This document shows, one piece after another, positions 53,226 through 63,034 of a DNA stretch of 64,000 bases; position 1 is the stretch's first letter, and each line of letters starts with the position of its first letter. This DNA is from Flavobacterium zepuense. Its GTDB lineage: Bacteria; Bacteroidota; Bacteroidia; Flavobacteriales; Flavobacteriaceae. The translations under genes and the position numbers were made by a program. The notes beneath the pieces are model-generated. The model was not told the DNA's origin and did no database searches. It saw only the letters and a list, made by a program, of their open reading frames with translations. The stretch covers positions 310,001 through 374,000 of the forward strand of contig NZ_VJVZ01000001.1 in assembly GCF_007097145.1 (NCBI RefSeq). Reading direction: 5' to 3'.

Positions 53226-54620
53226 TTAAAAAGCGTGTTGCGACGAATGAAAGCCCAGTGTTAAAAGGCCATCCTTCACTTCGGGAGCCTGCATAAAGAG
53301 GTCCCAAAGCATACCGCTACGGTAATTTTCTATCATAGGCGCTATAGTACCCTGGTCTATAGCCAGATAGCGCGGTGTAACCCAGTCATAATGCGGTGCA
53401 AAGGCATCATAGGGCCCTGCGATGCCTATAAGCCTGTCTTTCCATGCGGTATCTTCATAACAAAACCTCAACAGCTTCATAGATTCTGCCGGTGTATACG
53501 GGAATGACGATAGTGCCGCCGTAGGCGATATCACGCCCCTGTCGTTATTGGGCTGGTGGGCGCTATACCCGGTGCTGCCATCACTATTGCGGCTGTAGCT
53601 TGCGGTAAGCCCCCAGCAATTGTCGGCATAGCCGTTAAACTGGTTGGGGTTGGCCACACAAAAGGCATGCATTATCTTGCTGTGGTTTTGCACCACATCC
53701 CAGTAATTAGCATACGTATCGGTTAATCCCCTCGGGTCTAAGCCCATGTACGAGTAATGCGACCAAAACATTGGCCCCACATTACCTGTGGCACCATTAT
53801 AGTTAAAGATCACGGGCAGGTTGTACTTAACGCCAGGATGGGTAATAGCCCCGCTCCTTGCCCAGCCCTGGTTATAGGCTGCTGCGCCTACAGGGTGCGT
53901 GGGCGATGCCGCTGCCATTACATAGGTAATAAGGCACTCGTTATAGCCCTCCAGCTTAAAGTTAAGCTGCCATTCATATTGTGGCGACCAGTGCCAGTAC
54001 AGCACATCCTCGCCGCCTTTAGTGTACCAGTCCCACTCCACGCCTTTCCATAGTTCATCGGCCTGCTGGGCGAGCGCCTGCTCTGCCTCGGTGCCGTTAT
54101 TAAAATATTCGCGCACGCAAATAAGTCCTTGGCATAAAAAAGCCGTTTCAACAAGGTCGCCGCCATTGTCTACCGTGCCAAAAGGCACCACATGGCCGGT
54201 GGTACCATCCATCCAGTGGGGCCAGGCACCATGAAACCTGTCGGCCGACTCTAAAAAGTTAAGCGCGGTTTGCAACCTGTTAACGGCTTCGGCACGGGGT
54301 GCAAAGCCCCTTTCTATACCGGCAAGTATCGTCATAAGGCCAAAGCCAGAGCCGCCCGTAGTAACCAGGTGCGCATCTAACGATGCCTCGTTTACATGGT
54401 AACGCTCCCGTGCCAGTTTAGAGTTGGTCTCGGCATAATCCCAAAAATACTTAAGGGCGTCCTTTTGCACCATATCCAGCAGCTGCTCATCGGTATACAG
54501 CTGCTCTGCCGGTGGCGTGGGTGTTGGTTCTTCTTCATCGTCATCGTTCTTTGTAGCGCATGAAGAACATGACATACAAAAGGTTAAGATGAACAGGAGT
54601 TGTATAATTTTAGCCTGCAT
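53226..54620 (-). CDS. GH144-like endo-beta-1,2-glucanase (glycoamylase-domain protein)
   Basis: A 464-aa lipoprotein-like protein (signal peptide with LTFCMSCSSC; the exact acylated Cys is ambiguous) with an acidic linker and an (alpha/alpha)6-type catalytic region with YFWDYAETNSKLARER, GGSGFGLMTILAGIERGF and GWARSGAITHPG. The overall pattern fits PF10091, the family of GH144 endo-beta-1,2-glucanases such as the one from Chitinophaga pinensis. It is expected to depolymerise cyclic or linear beta-1,2-glucan. The gene lies 138 bp after the LamG gene, with a terminator between them. Confidence 0.8.
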   Translation of the reverse strand: MQAKIIQLLFILTFCMSCSSCATKNDDDEEEPTPTPPAEQLYTDEQLLDMVQKDALKYFWDYAETNSKLARERYHVNEASLDAHLVTTGGSGFGLMTILAGIERGFAPRAEAVNRLQTALNFLESADRFHGAWPHWMDGTTGHVVPFGTVDNGGDLVETAFLCQGLICVREYFNNGTEAEQALAQQADELWKGVEWDWYTKGGEDVLYWHWSPQYEWQLNFKLEGYNECLITYVMAAASPTHPVGAAAYNQGWARSGAITHPGVKYNLPVIFNYNGATGNVGPMFWSHYSYMGLDPRGLTDTYANYWDVVQNHSKIMHAFCVANPNQFNGYADNCWGLTASYSRNSDGSTGYSAHQPNNDRGVISPTAALSSFPYTPAESMKLLRFCYEDTAWKDRLIGIAGPYDAFAPHYDWVTPRYLAIDQGTIAPMIENYRSGMLWDLFMQAPEVKDGLLTLGFHSSQHAF

Positions 54621-54702
54621 TCGCTTTATTGATTGATGATTTGTTGTATATGTTTTATAAAAACGGTACGATTGGGGGCATACCGGTTATTATTAAATAA
54701 TC

Positions 54703-54733
54703 AAAAAAAAGAACCCGGCCGGGCAGGCCGGGA
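54703..54733 (-). terminator. Internal terminator between the LamG and GH144 genes
   Basis: CCCGGCC (54715-54721) pairs with GGCCGGG (54727-54733), followed by TTCTTTTTTTT on the minus strand. It sits inside what would otherwise be one operon. Confidence 0.75.
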
Positions 54734-54758
54734 ACTGTAATTTATGTAACCTTAAAAA

Positions 54759-55649
54759 TTACCTGCCTGCTTTTTCAAGCTCGTATAATGAGTTGATATC
54801 AGCTCCGTTAAGTGCTTTTTTCCAAACCCTCATTTCGTCAAGCTGGCCAGTTAACGGTTTATCCCACGCATCTGTAGCTGTACCGTTTGCAGTAGTTGCA
54901 AATGCGCCAATTACAGGGTATGTAGGTGTCGTAAATTCTAATCCCGGAGAATCGGCAGCACCTCTAAGCTCCCATTTAGGGTTAGATATTTTTTCGCCGT
55001 TTACATAAACCTTTAACATCCTGGTAGGGCCATCCCATGTTAAGACAGCGTGCATCCACTGGCCGCCAACTTTGTTAGGAAATGGTACGTGTCCATCGGC
55101 AAGTTCTTCAGCATTAGATTTGATGGTGTTCCTTGAGTCCTGCCATCCTAAAGTATTGTTAGAAACTATCTGCCCTTTAACGGTTATAGAATCGGATGTT
55201 GCCTGAGCCCAGCCTGTTTCTGAAAGGAAGTTGATGTTACCAGCCCACTCGTTAGGCCTTGCTAATGAAAGGAATACCGATCCTGATGCTCCGTTATTAG
55301 TAACTTTAGCCCATGTAGAAATACTAAAACTTGATAATGAATTACTTAAATTTGCTATTGCAGGATATTTAAGGAAACCGGCGTTAAAATTAGCCCCATT
55401 TCCTTTTACTGCATCTACGAAGGTTACGTTGCTGTTGCCATTAGGTGTAGTGCCTGATATGCTTTCTTTTCCATCTGTATCAAAAGACCAGTATGCTATA
55501 AGATCGGCAGCTCCAACTTCGTCTGCAGTATTGTAACCACCTATTGGCGGAAGGGCTGCTGTGCCGCCCTCATCGTCGCTACCGCAAGAAGTTATAACCA
55601 AACCCGAGGTAAGTGCAAGGGTGTACGCCAAAATTTTGATTGTTTTCAT
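54759..55649 (-). CDS. LamG-domain lipoprotein (PUL surface glycan-binding protein candidate)
   Basis: A 296-aa lipoprotein (lipobox ending ITSC at Cys22). Residues about 45-290 form a laminin-G/concanavalin-A-like jelly roll with LIAYWSFDTDGKES near 50 and the C-terminal GQLDEMRVWKKALNGADI signature. Position directly after SusD is typical for the SusE/SGBP-type surface binding protein. Ligand unknown; beta-1,2-glucan is inferred from the locus. Confidence 0.85.
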   Translation of the reverse strand: MKTIKILAYTLALTSGLVITSCGSDDEGGTAALPPIGGYNTADEVGAADLIAYWSFDTDGKESISGTTPNGNSNVTFVDAVKGNGANFNAGFLKYPAIANLSNSLSSFSISTWAKVTNNGASGSVFLSLARPNEWAGNINFLSETGWAQATSDSITVKGQIVSNNTLGWQDSRNTIKSNAEELADGHVPFPNKVGGQWMHAVLTWDGPTRMLKVYVNGEKISNPKWELRGAADSPGLEFTTPTYPVIGAFATTANGTATDAWDKPLTGQLDEMRVWKKALNGADINSLYELEKAGR

Positions 55650-55681
55650 AGTAATAAGGATTTATAAAATTAAAGTTAGTA

Positions 55682-57142
55682 TTAGTATCCGTTGTTTTGA
55701 ATGAGCCTGCCGCCGCTTACAACTATCTGCGGGTCAGGTATTGGGAACACTTCGTGTTTGCCTGTAATAAAAGTTTTTCCGTTTGCAGCCATTGCGGTTA
55801 CCGCCTGGCCGGTGCGCACTAAATCAAACCAGCGCTCGTGCTCCATAGCCATTTCCCAGCGCCTCTCGTTATACAGCTCCTGCATGGTAAGCCCGGTACG
55901 TTCTGCCAGCCCGGCACGTACCCTTAGCTCGTTTACAAGGCTAAGCGCCTCGTTTGTAAGGCCGTTGTGCATGGCGGCTTCGGCACGTATAAGCATTACA
56001 TCACTGTATTTTAGCAGCCTTAGGTTTTTAGCGGTTTCGCCTTTGTTACCATTCCACGGTTCGGCTATACTGCTTTGGTAGGCTTTGTAATTGTACATAG
56101 GGTTGTTCCAGGTAGTGGGTGCCTCAAAGCCATCCCAAAGGGTAGACGGTACAAAAAGTATGGTAGCTGCCCTCCTCAGGTCGCCTGTTTCATACGAGTT
56201 AGAGAGCAATGGCGATGGCGTGTTAAAGCCCCAGCCAAGATCGGGCGTGCCGCGCGGCCCCTGAACATCGGTGTACTGTATGATACCCTTGCCCAGCGTT
56301 GCCTGAACTTCAAAAACCGACTCCTCCTTATTCTCTCCCACTTCGCGCCATACATCGGCATAGTTTGCCAAAAGGCTGTATTGGCCGGAGCCCATTACTT
56401 CGCCGGACGTGGCATAGGCTTCGTTCCATTTTTCCTGGTACAGGTAGGCTTTAGCCAATAGTGCCTGTGCAGCCCCTTTTGTGGCACGGCCAAGGTCGGC
56501 ACTGCCGTAGGTGCCTTTCAGCGGAAGCTTTTCTATGGCATCGGCAAGGTCGGCCTCTATCTGCGCGTACACTTCCTGCTTTGTTTTTTTAGTGAATACC
56601 AGCTCGTTAATGGCTTCGGTATCGCCCAGGCCTATATTGTCGGTAACCAGGGGAACACCTCCAAAACAGCGCACCAGATCAAAATACCAAAATGCCCTAA
56701 GGAACTTAACCTCGCCTATAAGGCGGTTTTTAAGGTTAGGGTCTATAGTTAGCTGCTCCAGGTAAAACAAGGCATTGTTGGCCCTGTAAATGCCCTCGTA
56801 ACGGCCCTTCCAAACATCGTTAAACGATACATCCTGACTATCGAACGTAAGGTTGTCCAGCTTTACTTTATCGGCACCCGTATCGCTTGGGGTTGAGCCT
56901 TTATCGGCATCGTCTGATGTAATACTGGTAATGCCTATCCAGGAAAAGGAGTACATGTTGTAATCCAGCATTTTGTTGTACACACCGTTTACCAGCTGTA
57001 TGGCATTATCCGGGTCGTTTAGGAAATCCTGCTCGTTTATAACATCGTTAGGATCTACGTTAAGGTCGTCATCACACGATGTTACCAGTACCGATGCCAG
57101 CGCTACAATTGCAAAAACCTTATATATATTTTTCTTGTTCAT
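55682..57142 (-). CDS. SusD-like outer-membrane nutrient-binding lipoprotein
   Basis: A 486-aa lipoprotein (LVTSCDDD, Cys23) with the SusD/RagB helical TPR-like core (LIGEVKFLRAFWYFDLVRCFGGVPLVTD and the C-terminal NELRVRAGL and YNERRWEMAMEHERWFDLVRTG). Works with the SusC partner immediately upstream (24 bp) to bind glycans at the surface. Confidence 0.95.
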   Translation of the reverse strand: MNKKNIYKVFAIVALASVLVTSCDDDLNVDPNDVINEQDFLNDPDNAIQLVNGVYNKMLDYNMYSFSWIGITSITSDDADKGSTPSDTGADKVKLDNLTFDSQDVSFNDVWKGRYEGIYRANNALFYLEQLTIDPNLKNRLIGEVKFLRAFWYFDLVRCFGGVPLVTDNIGLGDTEAINELVFTKKTKQEVYAQIEADLADAIEKLPLKGTYGSADLGRATKGAAQALLAKAYLYQEKWNEAYATSGEVMGSGQYSLLANYADVWREVGENKEESVFEVQATLGKGIIQYTDVQGPRGTPDLGWGFNTPSPLLSNSYETGDLRRAATILFVPSTLWDGFEAPTTWNNPMYNYKAYQSSIAEPWNGNKGETAKNLRLLKYSDVMLIRAEAAMHNGLTNEALSLVNELRVRAGLAERTGLTMQELYNERRWEMAMEHERWFDLVRTGQAVTAMAANGKTFITGKHEVFPIPDPQIVVSGGRLIQNNGY

Positions 57143-57166
57143 TTGGATTGTATTAAATTCTACTGC

Positions 57167-59959
57167 TTAAAAACCTACGTTAAGACCAAATAAAAATGTT
57201 TTGTTGGTAGGATAGGCATCCAGCTCTATACCTGCGGTACCCAGCGGGTCGCCCGAGTTATCGCCTACAACCTCCGGCGAAAAGCCACTGTATTTGGTAA
57301 ACAGGAATGGGTTAACCGCCGTAACATATATCCTTACCTTATCTATCTTTTCAAAGAACTTAGGCAGCGTGTAGCCCAGTGTTATGTTGTTTATCCTTAG
57401 GAAATCGCCTTTTTCTACGTAGTAGGTAGAGGCCCTTGGCACATCGTTAGACGGTTTTGGGTTGACAGCATTAGGTGTAGAAGGTGTCCAGAAACTATCC
57501 AGTAATTCCGACTCTATATTCTCTCCGCCAAAGCGCTGCGCCCTTTTACCGTTGTATATTTTGTTGCCGCCCACGCCATACGCATCTACCGAGAAGTCGA
57601 TGTTCTTGTAGGTAGCGCCCAGGTTAAGGCCGTACGTGATTTTTGGGATGTAAGAGCCTGCCACCACCCTTTGGTCGCTGTAGGTAAAAGACCCATCGTT
57701 AGTATAGCCGGTTACATCATACACATAAAAGCTGCCCAGCGGCTGGCCTACCAATACCTGTTTGGTATACTGGCCATTGCCTAAGCCACCGCCTGTGTAT
57801 TCGCCAAACAGCGGGTTATATACTTCTTTAAGCTCGTTCTTGTTGTGCGAAAAATTACCGCCCACCCAGTAGTTAAAGTCGGCGCCAATGGCATCCTGCC
57901 ATTTAAGGCTTACCTCTACCCCTTTGTTGGTTACCGCACCGGCGTTTAGCGGCACCGTACCTGGAGACAGTACCGGCGGTACAGCTATAGGAAGGATAAC
58001 ATTATCGGCTTTACGGCTGTAATAATCAAACGTACCGGTTAACCTGTTCCTAAGCATGGCAAAGTCAAAACCAAGGTCTACCTCCTTCATGGTTTCCCAG
58101 GTAAGGCTGCTGTCTACCTGGTTAGGAATGCTGGACCCCGGATTGATGGCCTGATCCGGACCGAAAGGATAGTTATAGCCTCCCCCAAACAGCACCTGGT
58201 TTAACGACCTGTTGGTGTATCCGTTACCTACCTCGCCATAGCCGCCACGCAGCTTAAAAGTGTTAAGCAACGTTATATCCTGCATAAAATCTTCAGAGGT
58301 TAGCACCCATCCGGCTGATACCGAAGGGAATGTTGCAAACCTTTTATTTTCTTCAAAGGCACTTACGCCCTCACGCCTTATAGAGGCTGATAGCAGGTAT
58401 TTGCCTTTAAAATCATACTCTGCCCTGCCAAAATAAGCTACCGATACAATTGGCGTGGCAGTGCTGTTTTGGGTAACAAGCCCCGGTGCAATTTCAGTAT
58501 TATTAGACGATAAGTTAAGGTTCCAGTAGTTGGCCTGTGAAGGCACATCATAACGGGTACTGTTTAAAAACTCAGAGATGCCAAATGTGGTACGCGATAA
58601 ACCTGCCACCACAGTAAGGTTATGGTTCTCAGCAAAGGTTTTGTTAAAGGTTACAAAGTTATCCCAGTTCCACCTGTAGCTGGTGCTCCTGCGCTGCTCT
58701 AACGCGTTGCTGTAGGTATTAAATGTGTCTACGTCTTCGGTTGGGTTTTGCGATAGCCATATATCGCTGGTAGGTGTAAAGGTATACCCCTTGCCCCAGT
58801 TTGCGGTTGCCCCAAAGTTAGAGTTGAATTTTAAGAAACTTGCCAGTTCCAGCTCAGCATTTACTGCTCCTATTACGGTAGTGTTCTTATCCTCCTGGTT
58901 GGCATAATACAACTGTGCAACCGGGTTGGCAACGTTGTTGTATTTGTCTCCGGTAATATCATTAACGCCAAGCTCGTTTACAAAAGGCCCTGCCCACCTG
59001 CCATTGGCATATTTTACCGGCATTATTGGCGATTGCTTATAGGCATTGGTAAAAGCGCTAAGGGGTTTAGGGGTATTTTTTGCGATAGATATATTAATGA
59101 ACGGGCTAATTTTAAGCTTGTCGTTAAGCAGGCGGAATTCGTTTTTACTGATGATGTTTGTCCTTTGGAACTCGGTACCGCTAAGGATACCTTTTTCCTG
59201 GTAATTGGAGGCACCAAAATAATAGGAAGCATTATCGCCCGCGCCAGACAAGGATACCGAATTGCTCAGTACCTGCCCGGTTTCGGTAATTTCATCAAGC
59301 CAGTCGGTATTGTAAGGCTGTTCAAAATTAAAGTAAGACGATGAGCCTAATGCAGTATTGTTGTAGTAGGCGTAACGATACGAATCGGCCATATCAACCT
59401 TACGCTGAATGAACTTTTGACCGTAGTAACCGTCATAATTTACTTTTATCTCGCCTTTTTTACCCTTTTTGGTAGTGATGATAACCACCCCGTTAGAGCC
59501 TTTTTGCCCAAATATTGCCAGTGATGAGGCGTCTTTCAATATATTTATAGTGGCAATATCGCTGGGGTTGATGCCATTAAGGCCTGAAGTTTCTATACCA
59601 TCTATTACATACAGCGGATTTTGCCCGCCGGTAATGGTACCAAGCCCACGTATGCGTATGGTAGGCTGTGCGCCCGGCTCATCATTAGTTACAATGTTTA
59701 CGCCTGCGGCTTTACCCTGTATGGCCTGTATGGCCGATTGTGCCGGTGTGCGTATAATGTCGGCCGCTTTTATCTGGCTGACAGAACCTGTAATTGCCCC
59801 GGCTTTTTTGGTGCCGTAACCTACAACGATAACTTCGGTCATTTCATTTTTAAAGAAAACGGAGTCGTTAAAAACCGAATCTAATTGCGTAGGCAGCACC
59901 TGCGCAAAGGCATTTACTGCTAATAATAAAAATGTGATTTTGAGTAAAAAATTCCTCAT
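57167..59959 (-). CDS. SusC-like TonB-dependent outer-membrane transporter
   Basis: A 930-aa protein: signal peptide 1-19, TonB-box/plug with MTEVIVVGYGTKKAGAITGSVSQI at about 40-63, plug to about 190 (LYVIDGIETSGLNGINPSDI), barrel to the C-terminal FGLNVGF. The usual N-terminal carboxypeptidase-regulatory-like domain is missing: only about 20 residues lie between signal peptide and plug. Imports oligosaccharides with SusD. Preceded by a TACATTTG element. Confidence 0.95.
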   Translation of the reverse strand: MRNFLLKITFLLLAVNAFAQVLPTQLDSVFNDSVFFKNEMTEVIVVGYGTKKAGAITGSVSQIKAADIIRTPAQSAIQAIQGKAAGVNIVTNDEPGAQPTIRIRGLGTITGGQNPLYVIDGIETSGLNGINPSDIATINILKDASSLAIFGQKGSNGVVIITTKKGKKGEIKVNYDGYYGQKFIQRKVDMADSYRYAYYNNTALGSSSYFNFEQPYNTDWLDEITETGQVLSNSVSLSGAGDNASYYFGASNYQEKGILSGTEFQRTNIISKNEFRLLNDKLKISPFINISIAKNTPKPLSAFTNAYKQSPIMPVKYANGRWAGPFVNELGVNDITGDKYNNVANPVAQLYYANQEDKNTTVIGAVNAELELASFLKFNSNFGATANWGKGYTFTPTSDIWLSQNPTEDVDTFNTYSNALEQRRSTSYRWNWDNFVTFNKTFAENHNLTVVAGLSRTTFGISEFLNSTRYDVPSQANYWNLNLSSNNTEIAPGLVTQNSTATPIVSVAYFGRAEYDFKGKYLLSASIRREGVSAFEENKRFATFPSVSAGWVLTSEDFMQDITLLNTFKLRGGYGEVGNGYTNRSLNQVLFGGGYNYPFGPDQAINPGSSIPNQVDSSLTWETMKEVDLGFDFAMLRNRLTGTFDYYSRKADNVILPIAVPPVLSPGTVPLNAGAVTNKGVEVSLKWQDAIGADFNYWVGGNFSHNKNELKEVYNPLFGEYTGGGLGNGQYTKQVLVGQPLGSFYVYDVTGYTNDGSFTYSDQRVVAGSYIPKITYGLNLGATYKNIDFSVDAYGVGGNKIYNGKRAQRFGGENIESELLDSFWTPSTPNAVNPKPSNDVPRASTYYVEKGDFLRINNITLGYTLPKFFEKIDKVRIYVTAVNPFLFTKYSGFSPEVVGDNSGDPLGTAGIELDAYPTNKTFLFGLNVGF

Positions 59960-59984
59960 AACAATTTGGATATAGTTTGATAAT

Positions 59985-59992
59985 CCAAATGT
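59985..59992 (-). promoter_or_regulatory. Bacteroidota -7 promoter element (TACATTTG) for susC
   Basis: Minus-strand TAnnTTTG, 25 bp before the start at 59959. A GATGTAG/CTACATC copy at 60006-60012 lies at the -33 position, where a regulator may replace it. Confidence 0.5.
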
Positions 59993-60005
59993 AATAACTA
60001 AAACG

Positions 60006-60140
60006 ATGTAGTTTACATTGTAATTACTAATCGTTGCTACATCAAAATTGCATCTTTTAAAATTATAATATTGATTTACAGTAATTTATATATAGCCAAT
60101 ACACATCAATAAAAATAGATTTGATGTAGTAGTGATGTAC
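60006..60140. promoter_or_regulatory. GATGTAG-type motif array upstream of susC
   Basis: GATGTAG at 60006-60012 and 60123-60129, CTACATC at 60038-60044, GATGTAC at 60134-60140. CTACATCAAA (60038-60047) and TTTGATGTAG (60120-60129) form a 10-bp inverted pair. They may be regulator-binding sites. Confidence 0.4.
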
Positions 60141-60199
60141 TATTAATAGTGAGGAATTATAAATAAAATATTGCTGAGGCTGTAATTTAATACTACAAT

Positions 60200-62953
60200 T
60201 TATACATTTATCATAAACTTATAAAGGCTTTCCTCCTGCTCTATACCTAACTTTTTACGCAGACGGTAACGGTGCAGCTCCACTCCCCTGAACGAGATGT
60301 TCATCATTGGAGCAATTTCTTTAGAGGATAAATTCATTTTTAGGTAAATAGCCAGCTTAATATCTTTAGGGGTAAGTGAAGTGTATTTATGAGAAAGCCG
60401 CGTAACAAATTCTTCATGGCTCTTTAAAAGGTTTTTTTCAAAGCTCTGCCATTCGTTTTTGCTTATCGAATTTGTTTTGATGATCTTCCTAATCTTATTC
60501 TTCAACTGCTCCCCAGTATCCGACTCTAACACGGCCTGTATGCCTTCAATCATTTCGCTATGCTTAGCAATAGATAGCGACTTCCCTGCTACTTCAGATG
60601 CTTTTGTTTGCACTTCCATCTCCAGCATGTGCTTTTCGTGTTGCTGCTGCCTCAGGCGGTTCTCTGCCTCCATTTCCAATTGCATTATCTGGGTGCGGTG
60701 GCGCAGTTCTTCCTCATTAAGGCGAATTTTCTGGGTATATTTTACCTGGTTCCATCGGTAATACAAAAAGAATAGCCCTATAAGTAACAGCACGTACAAT
60801 AGTATCATCCAAAACGAAAAATACCACGGCAGCGCTACATAAAATACGTAAGATGCCACCTGAGTATTACCATTGCCATTGTTACAGAAAATTTTAATTT
60901 CCTGCCTGCCACTGCTAAGGCTGCTCAGTAAAATATTGCCGTTCTTTACAGGCAGCATTGCATCATCATCGTTAATGGTATAGTAAAGATCGGGGCGGTT
61001 ATAGCCATAATACTCGCTTACCACGTTTATCTCTACCGGCTGGTTGTACTTAATTTTAGTATCGGCATCAATTAAATTTCCGTCATAAAAAGCTTCAACC
61101 TTAATGTTTTGCTTAACGGTGTTGGCTGCGTCTTTATTAAAAGCTATAAAGCCATCGTCCAGGTTTATTAATAAATCGGTACCATTGCTGCAAACCTGGG
61201 TATTCTCTAAAATAAGCCTGCCCTGATAATATTTTTCGGGCAGTAGCTTCCATCTAAAGGCATCCTTTACCTGTGTTATCAGGTAAAGCAATCCGTTTTT
61301 TATCACCAGGAAACTATCCTCGTTAACCGAAATAATATCAGATATGTTATTGAATGAGGTATTAAACAGCCCACTCTTTTCCAGCCTGCCCGAAAGGCTG
61401 TTGTACTGGTACCAGCTGTTATTGATAAGGAACAGCAATTCACCCTTAAACCCAAAAATCTTTACGCCATAATCGCTGCCTATCTTATTTTGCGCCGAAA
61501 CATTCTCTACACGCTTCACTTTAAAATCCTTATCATACGTAATCCTATATAGGCTGCGGTAATTATCTGCGGCCCAAAGTTCGCCGGGCCTGTTTTGGGA
61601 AATGTTGCGTATGGGTTTGGTTATGCTGTCGAGTATTTTCCAGTGGGTAAGGTCAGTTATATCTTTATATACCGCAATACCCGAATAATTGGCCTGAAAA
61701 TACGCCTCATCAAAATTGCTTTTTAAAAATTTCCAGCCTCCGTTTACGGGGTTTACTTTCCTCAGGCTGCTGCCGTTATAAACAAAAGTACCGTCGTTAT
61801 GGCCAATGATATACTCGCTATCATTTTTATAGATATCCCAAACCTGCCCCTGCGAGTTGGGTACCGATTGCAGGCTATTATTACTAAAATTAAATATACC
61901 GTGGTTGGTAACAAACAGATAACCGTTTTGTAGCGGCGATAAGGAATACACCGACCCCAATATCCCCGAATTATCTGTAAACAGCGATACCGGCGAGTTG
62001 TTCTCTATGTGCGATATGCCGTTATCAAGTCCCAGCCACAGGTCTTTTTCCTTATCTAAAGTGATGGATAGTACCGCATTGTTTTTAAGCGAATTATTGC
62101 GGTTGATATTTTTATAGGTACCTGTGGGCATATCTATAATATAGAGCCCGCGTAATGCCGTACCCACCGCAAGGGTATTGGCATCTATAAACTTTGCGGT
62201 AAGCAGCACATCGTTCTTTAAAAGGGTGTTTATAGGACTGGCCCAGGGTTGCAACTTATCCCCTGTGGTAGTATAAATTCCGGTATTTTTTGTGAAGATG
62301 TACAGCTTGCCCCCAATCTTCTCCATCCCGTGGATAATGTTGTCTTTAAGCTCCGGCCAGTTTTTAACCTCGGTAAAATTTTCGCCCTGCATAATGTACA
62401 TGCCGTTGCGAACAGAAGCCACGTAAATTGTACTCTCTATAACATAGCAATAGGATATTTGCGAGGGGAACTTTACCTTTTTAACTGTTTTGCCGTTGTA
62501 CAGGTAAATTTCGTTAAACGACTGAAAGTAAACCGTATTGCCGTGTTTAAATATCTTCCATATCTCCTCATTATCGGCATTGCCTAAAAAGAGTTCCTTA
62601 TTTTCTGAAAGCGAAAAATAGCGCATGCGCCCTTTAATGCGTTTCCAGTAGCCAAATTCTTTATACGACCCACAATATATCCTGTCGCCATCGGCAAAAA
62701 CCGACCGTAGTATGGTTTTATTGGGCAAGGCATATTTTTCCCATTTAATGCCGTTGTAGCGCAAAAAGAAATGATTATTGGCAAAGTATAAGGCATTATC
62801 GTTGCCCTGTGCTACATTCCATACCTGGTTATCGCCGGCATAGTCAGATTTGGTAAAGTTTTCTACAAAAGGCAGCACCTGCTGGGCATTGCCCGTAACA
62901 GTACATAAAATTATGAGAAGTATAAATAAGCGCTGCTTTAATTGCATTATCAA
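60200..62953 (-). CDS. PUL regulator: propeller, Y_Y_Y, membrane segment and LuxR-type HTH
   Basis: A 917-aa transmembrane regulator: signal peptide, two-component-regulator-type propeller (about 25-630), Y_Y_Y domain (about 640-705), TM about 710-732, coiled coil about 735-790 and C-terminal LuxR-type HTH (YTSLTPKDIKLAIYLKMNLSSKEIAPMMNIS). No histidine kinase. This is the usual Bacteroidota propeller/Y_Y_Y/HTH form; it presumably senses a released oligosaccharide in the periplasm and activates susC. Starts at 62953 or 62947, both ATG. Confidence 0.88.
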   Translation of the reverse strand: MIMQLKQRLFILLIILCTVTGNAQQVLPFVENFTKSDYAGDNQVWNVAQGNDNALYFANNHFFLRYNGIKWEKYALPNKTILRSVFADGDRIYCGSYKEFGYWKRIKGRMRYFSLSENKELFLGNADNEEIWKIFKHGNTVYFQSFNEIYLYNGKTVKKVKFPSQISYCYVIESTIYVASVRNGMYIMQGENFTEVKNWPELKDNIIHGMEKIGGKLYIFTKNTGIYTTTGDKLQPWASPINTLLKNDVLLTAKFIDANTLAVGTALRGLYIIDMPTGTYKNINRNNSLKNNAVLSITLDKEKDLWLGLDNGISHIENNSPVSLFTDNSGILGSVYSLSPLQNGYLFVTNHGIFNFSNNSLQSVPNSQGQVWDIYKNDSEYIIGHNDGTFVYNGSSLRKVNPVNGGWKFLKSNFDEAYFQANYSGIAVYKDITDLTHWKILDSITKPIRNISQNRPGELWAADNYRSLYRITYDKDFKVKRVENVSAQNKIGSDYGVKIFGFKGELLFLINNSWYQYNSLSGRLEKSGLFNTSFNNISDIISVNEDSFLVIKNGLLYLITQVKDAFRWKLLPEKYYQGRLILENTQVCSNGTDLLINLDDGFIAFNKDAANTVKQNIKVEAFYDGNLIDADTKIKYNQPVEINVVSEYYGYNRPDLYYTINDDDAMLPVKNGNILLSSLSSGRQEIKIFCNNGNGNTQVASYVFYVALPWYFSFWMILLYVLLLIGLFFLYYRWNQVKYTQKIRLNEEELRHRTQIMQLEMEAENRLRQQQHEKHMLEMEVQTKASEVAGKSLSIAKHSEMIEGIQAVLESDTGEQLKNKIRKIIKTNSISKNEWQSFEKNLLKSHEEFVTRLSHKYTSLTPKDIKLAIYLKMNLSSKEIAPMMNISFRGVELHRYRLRKKLGIEQEESLYKFMINV

Positions 62954-63010
62954 AAAAAATTAGCTTCTCAAAGTTATAAAACTAATTAAGATAATTGGAT
63001 TGATGCCAAA

Positions 63011-63034
63011 AAAAATGCCCCTATATGTGGGGCA
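63011..63034 (-). terminator. Terminator overlapping the 3' end of the dehydrogenase gene
   Basis: TGCCCC (63016-63021) pairs with GGGGCA (63029-63034), with T-run on the minus strand; the stop codon (63021-63023) lies inside the stem-loop. Confidence 0.7.
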
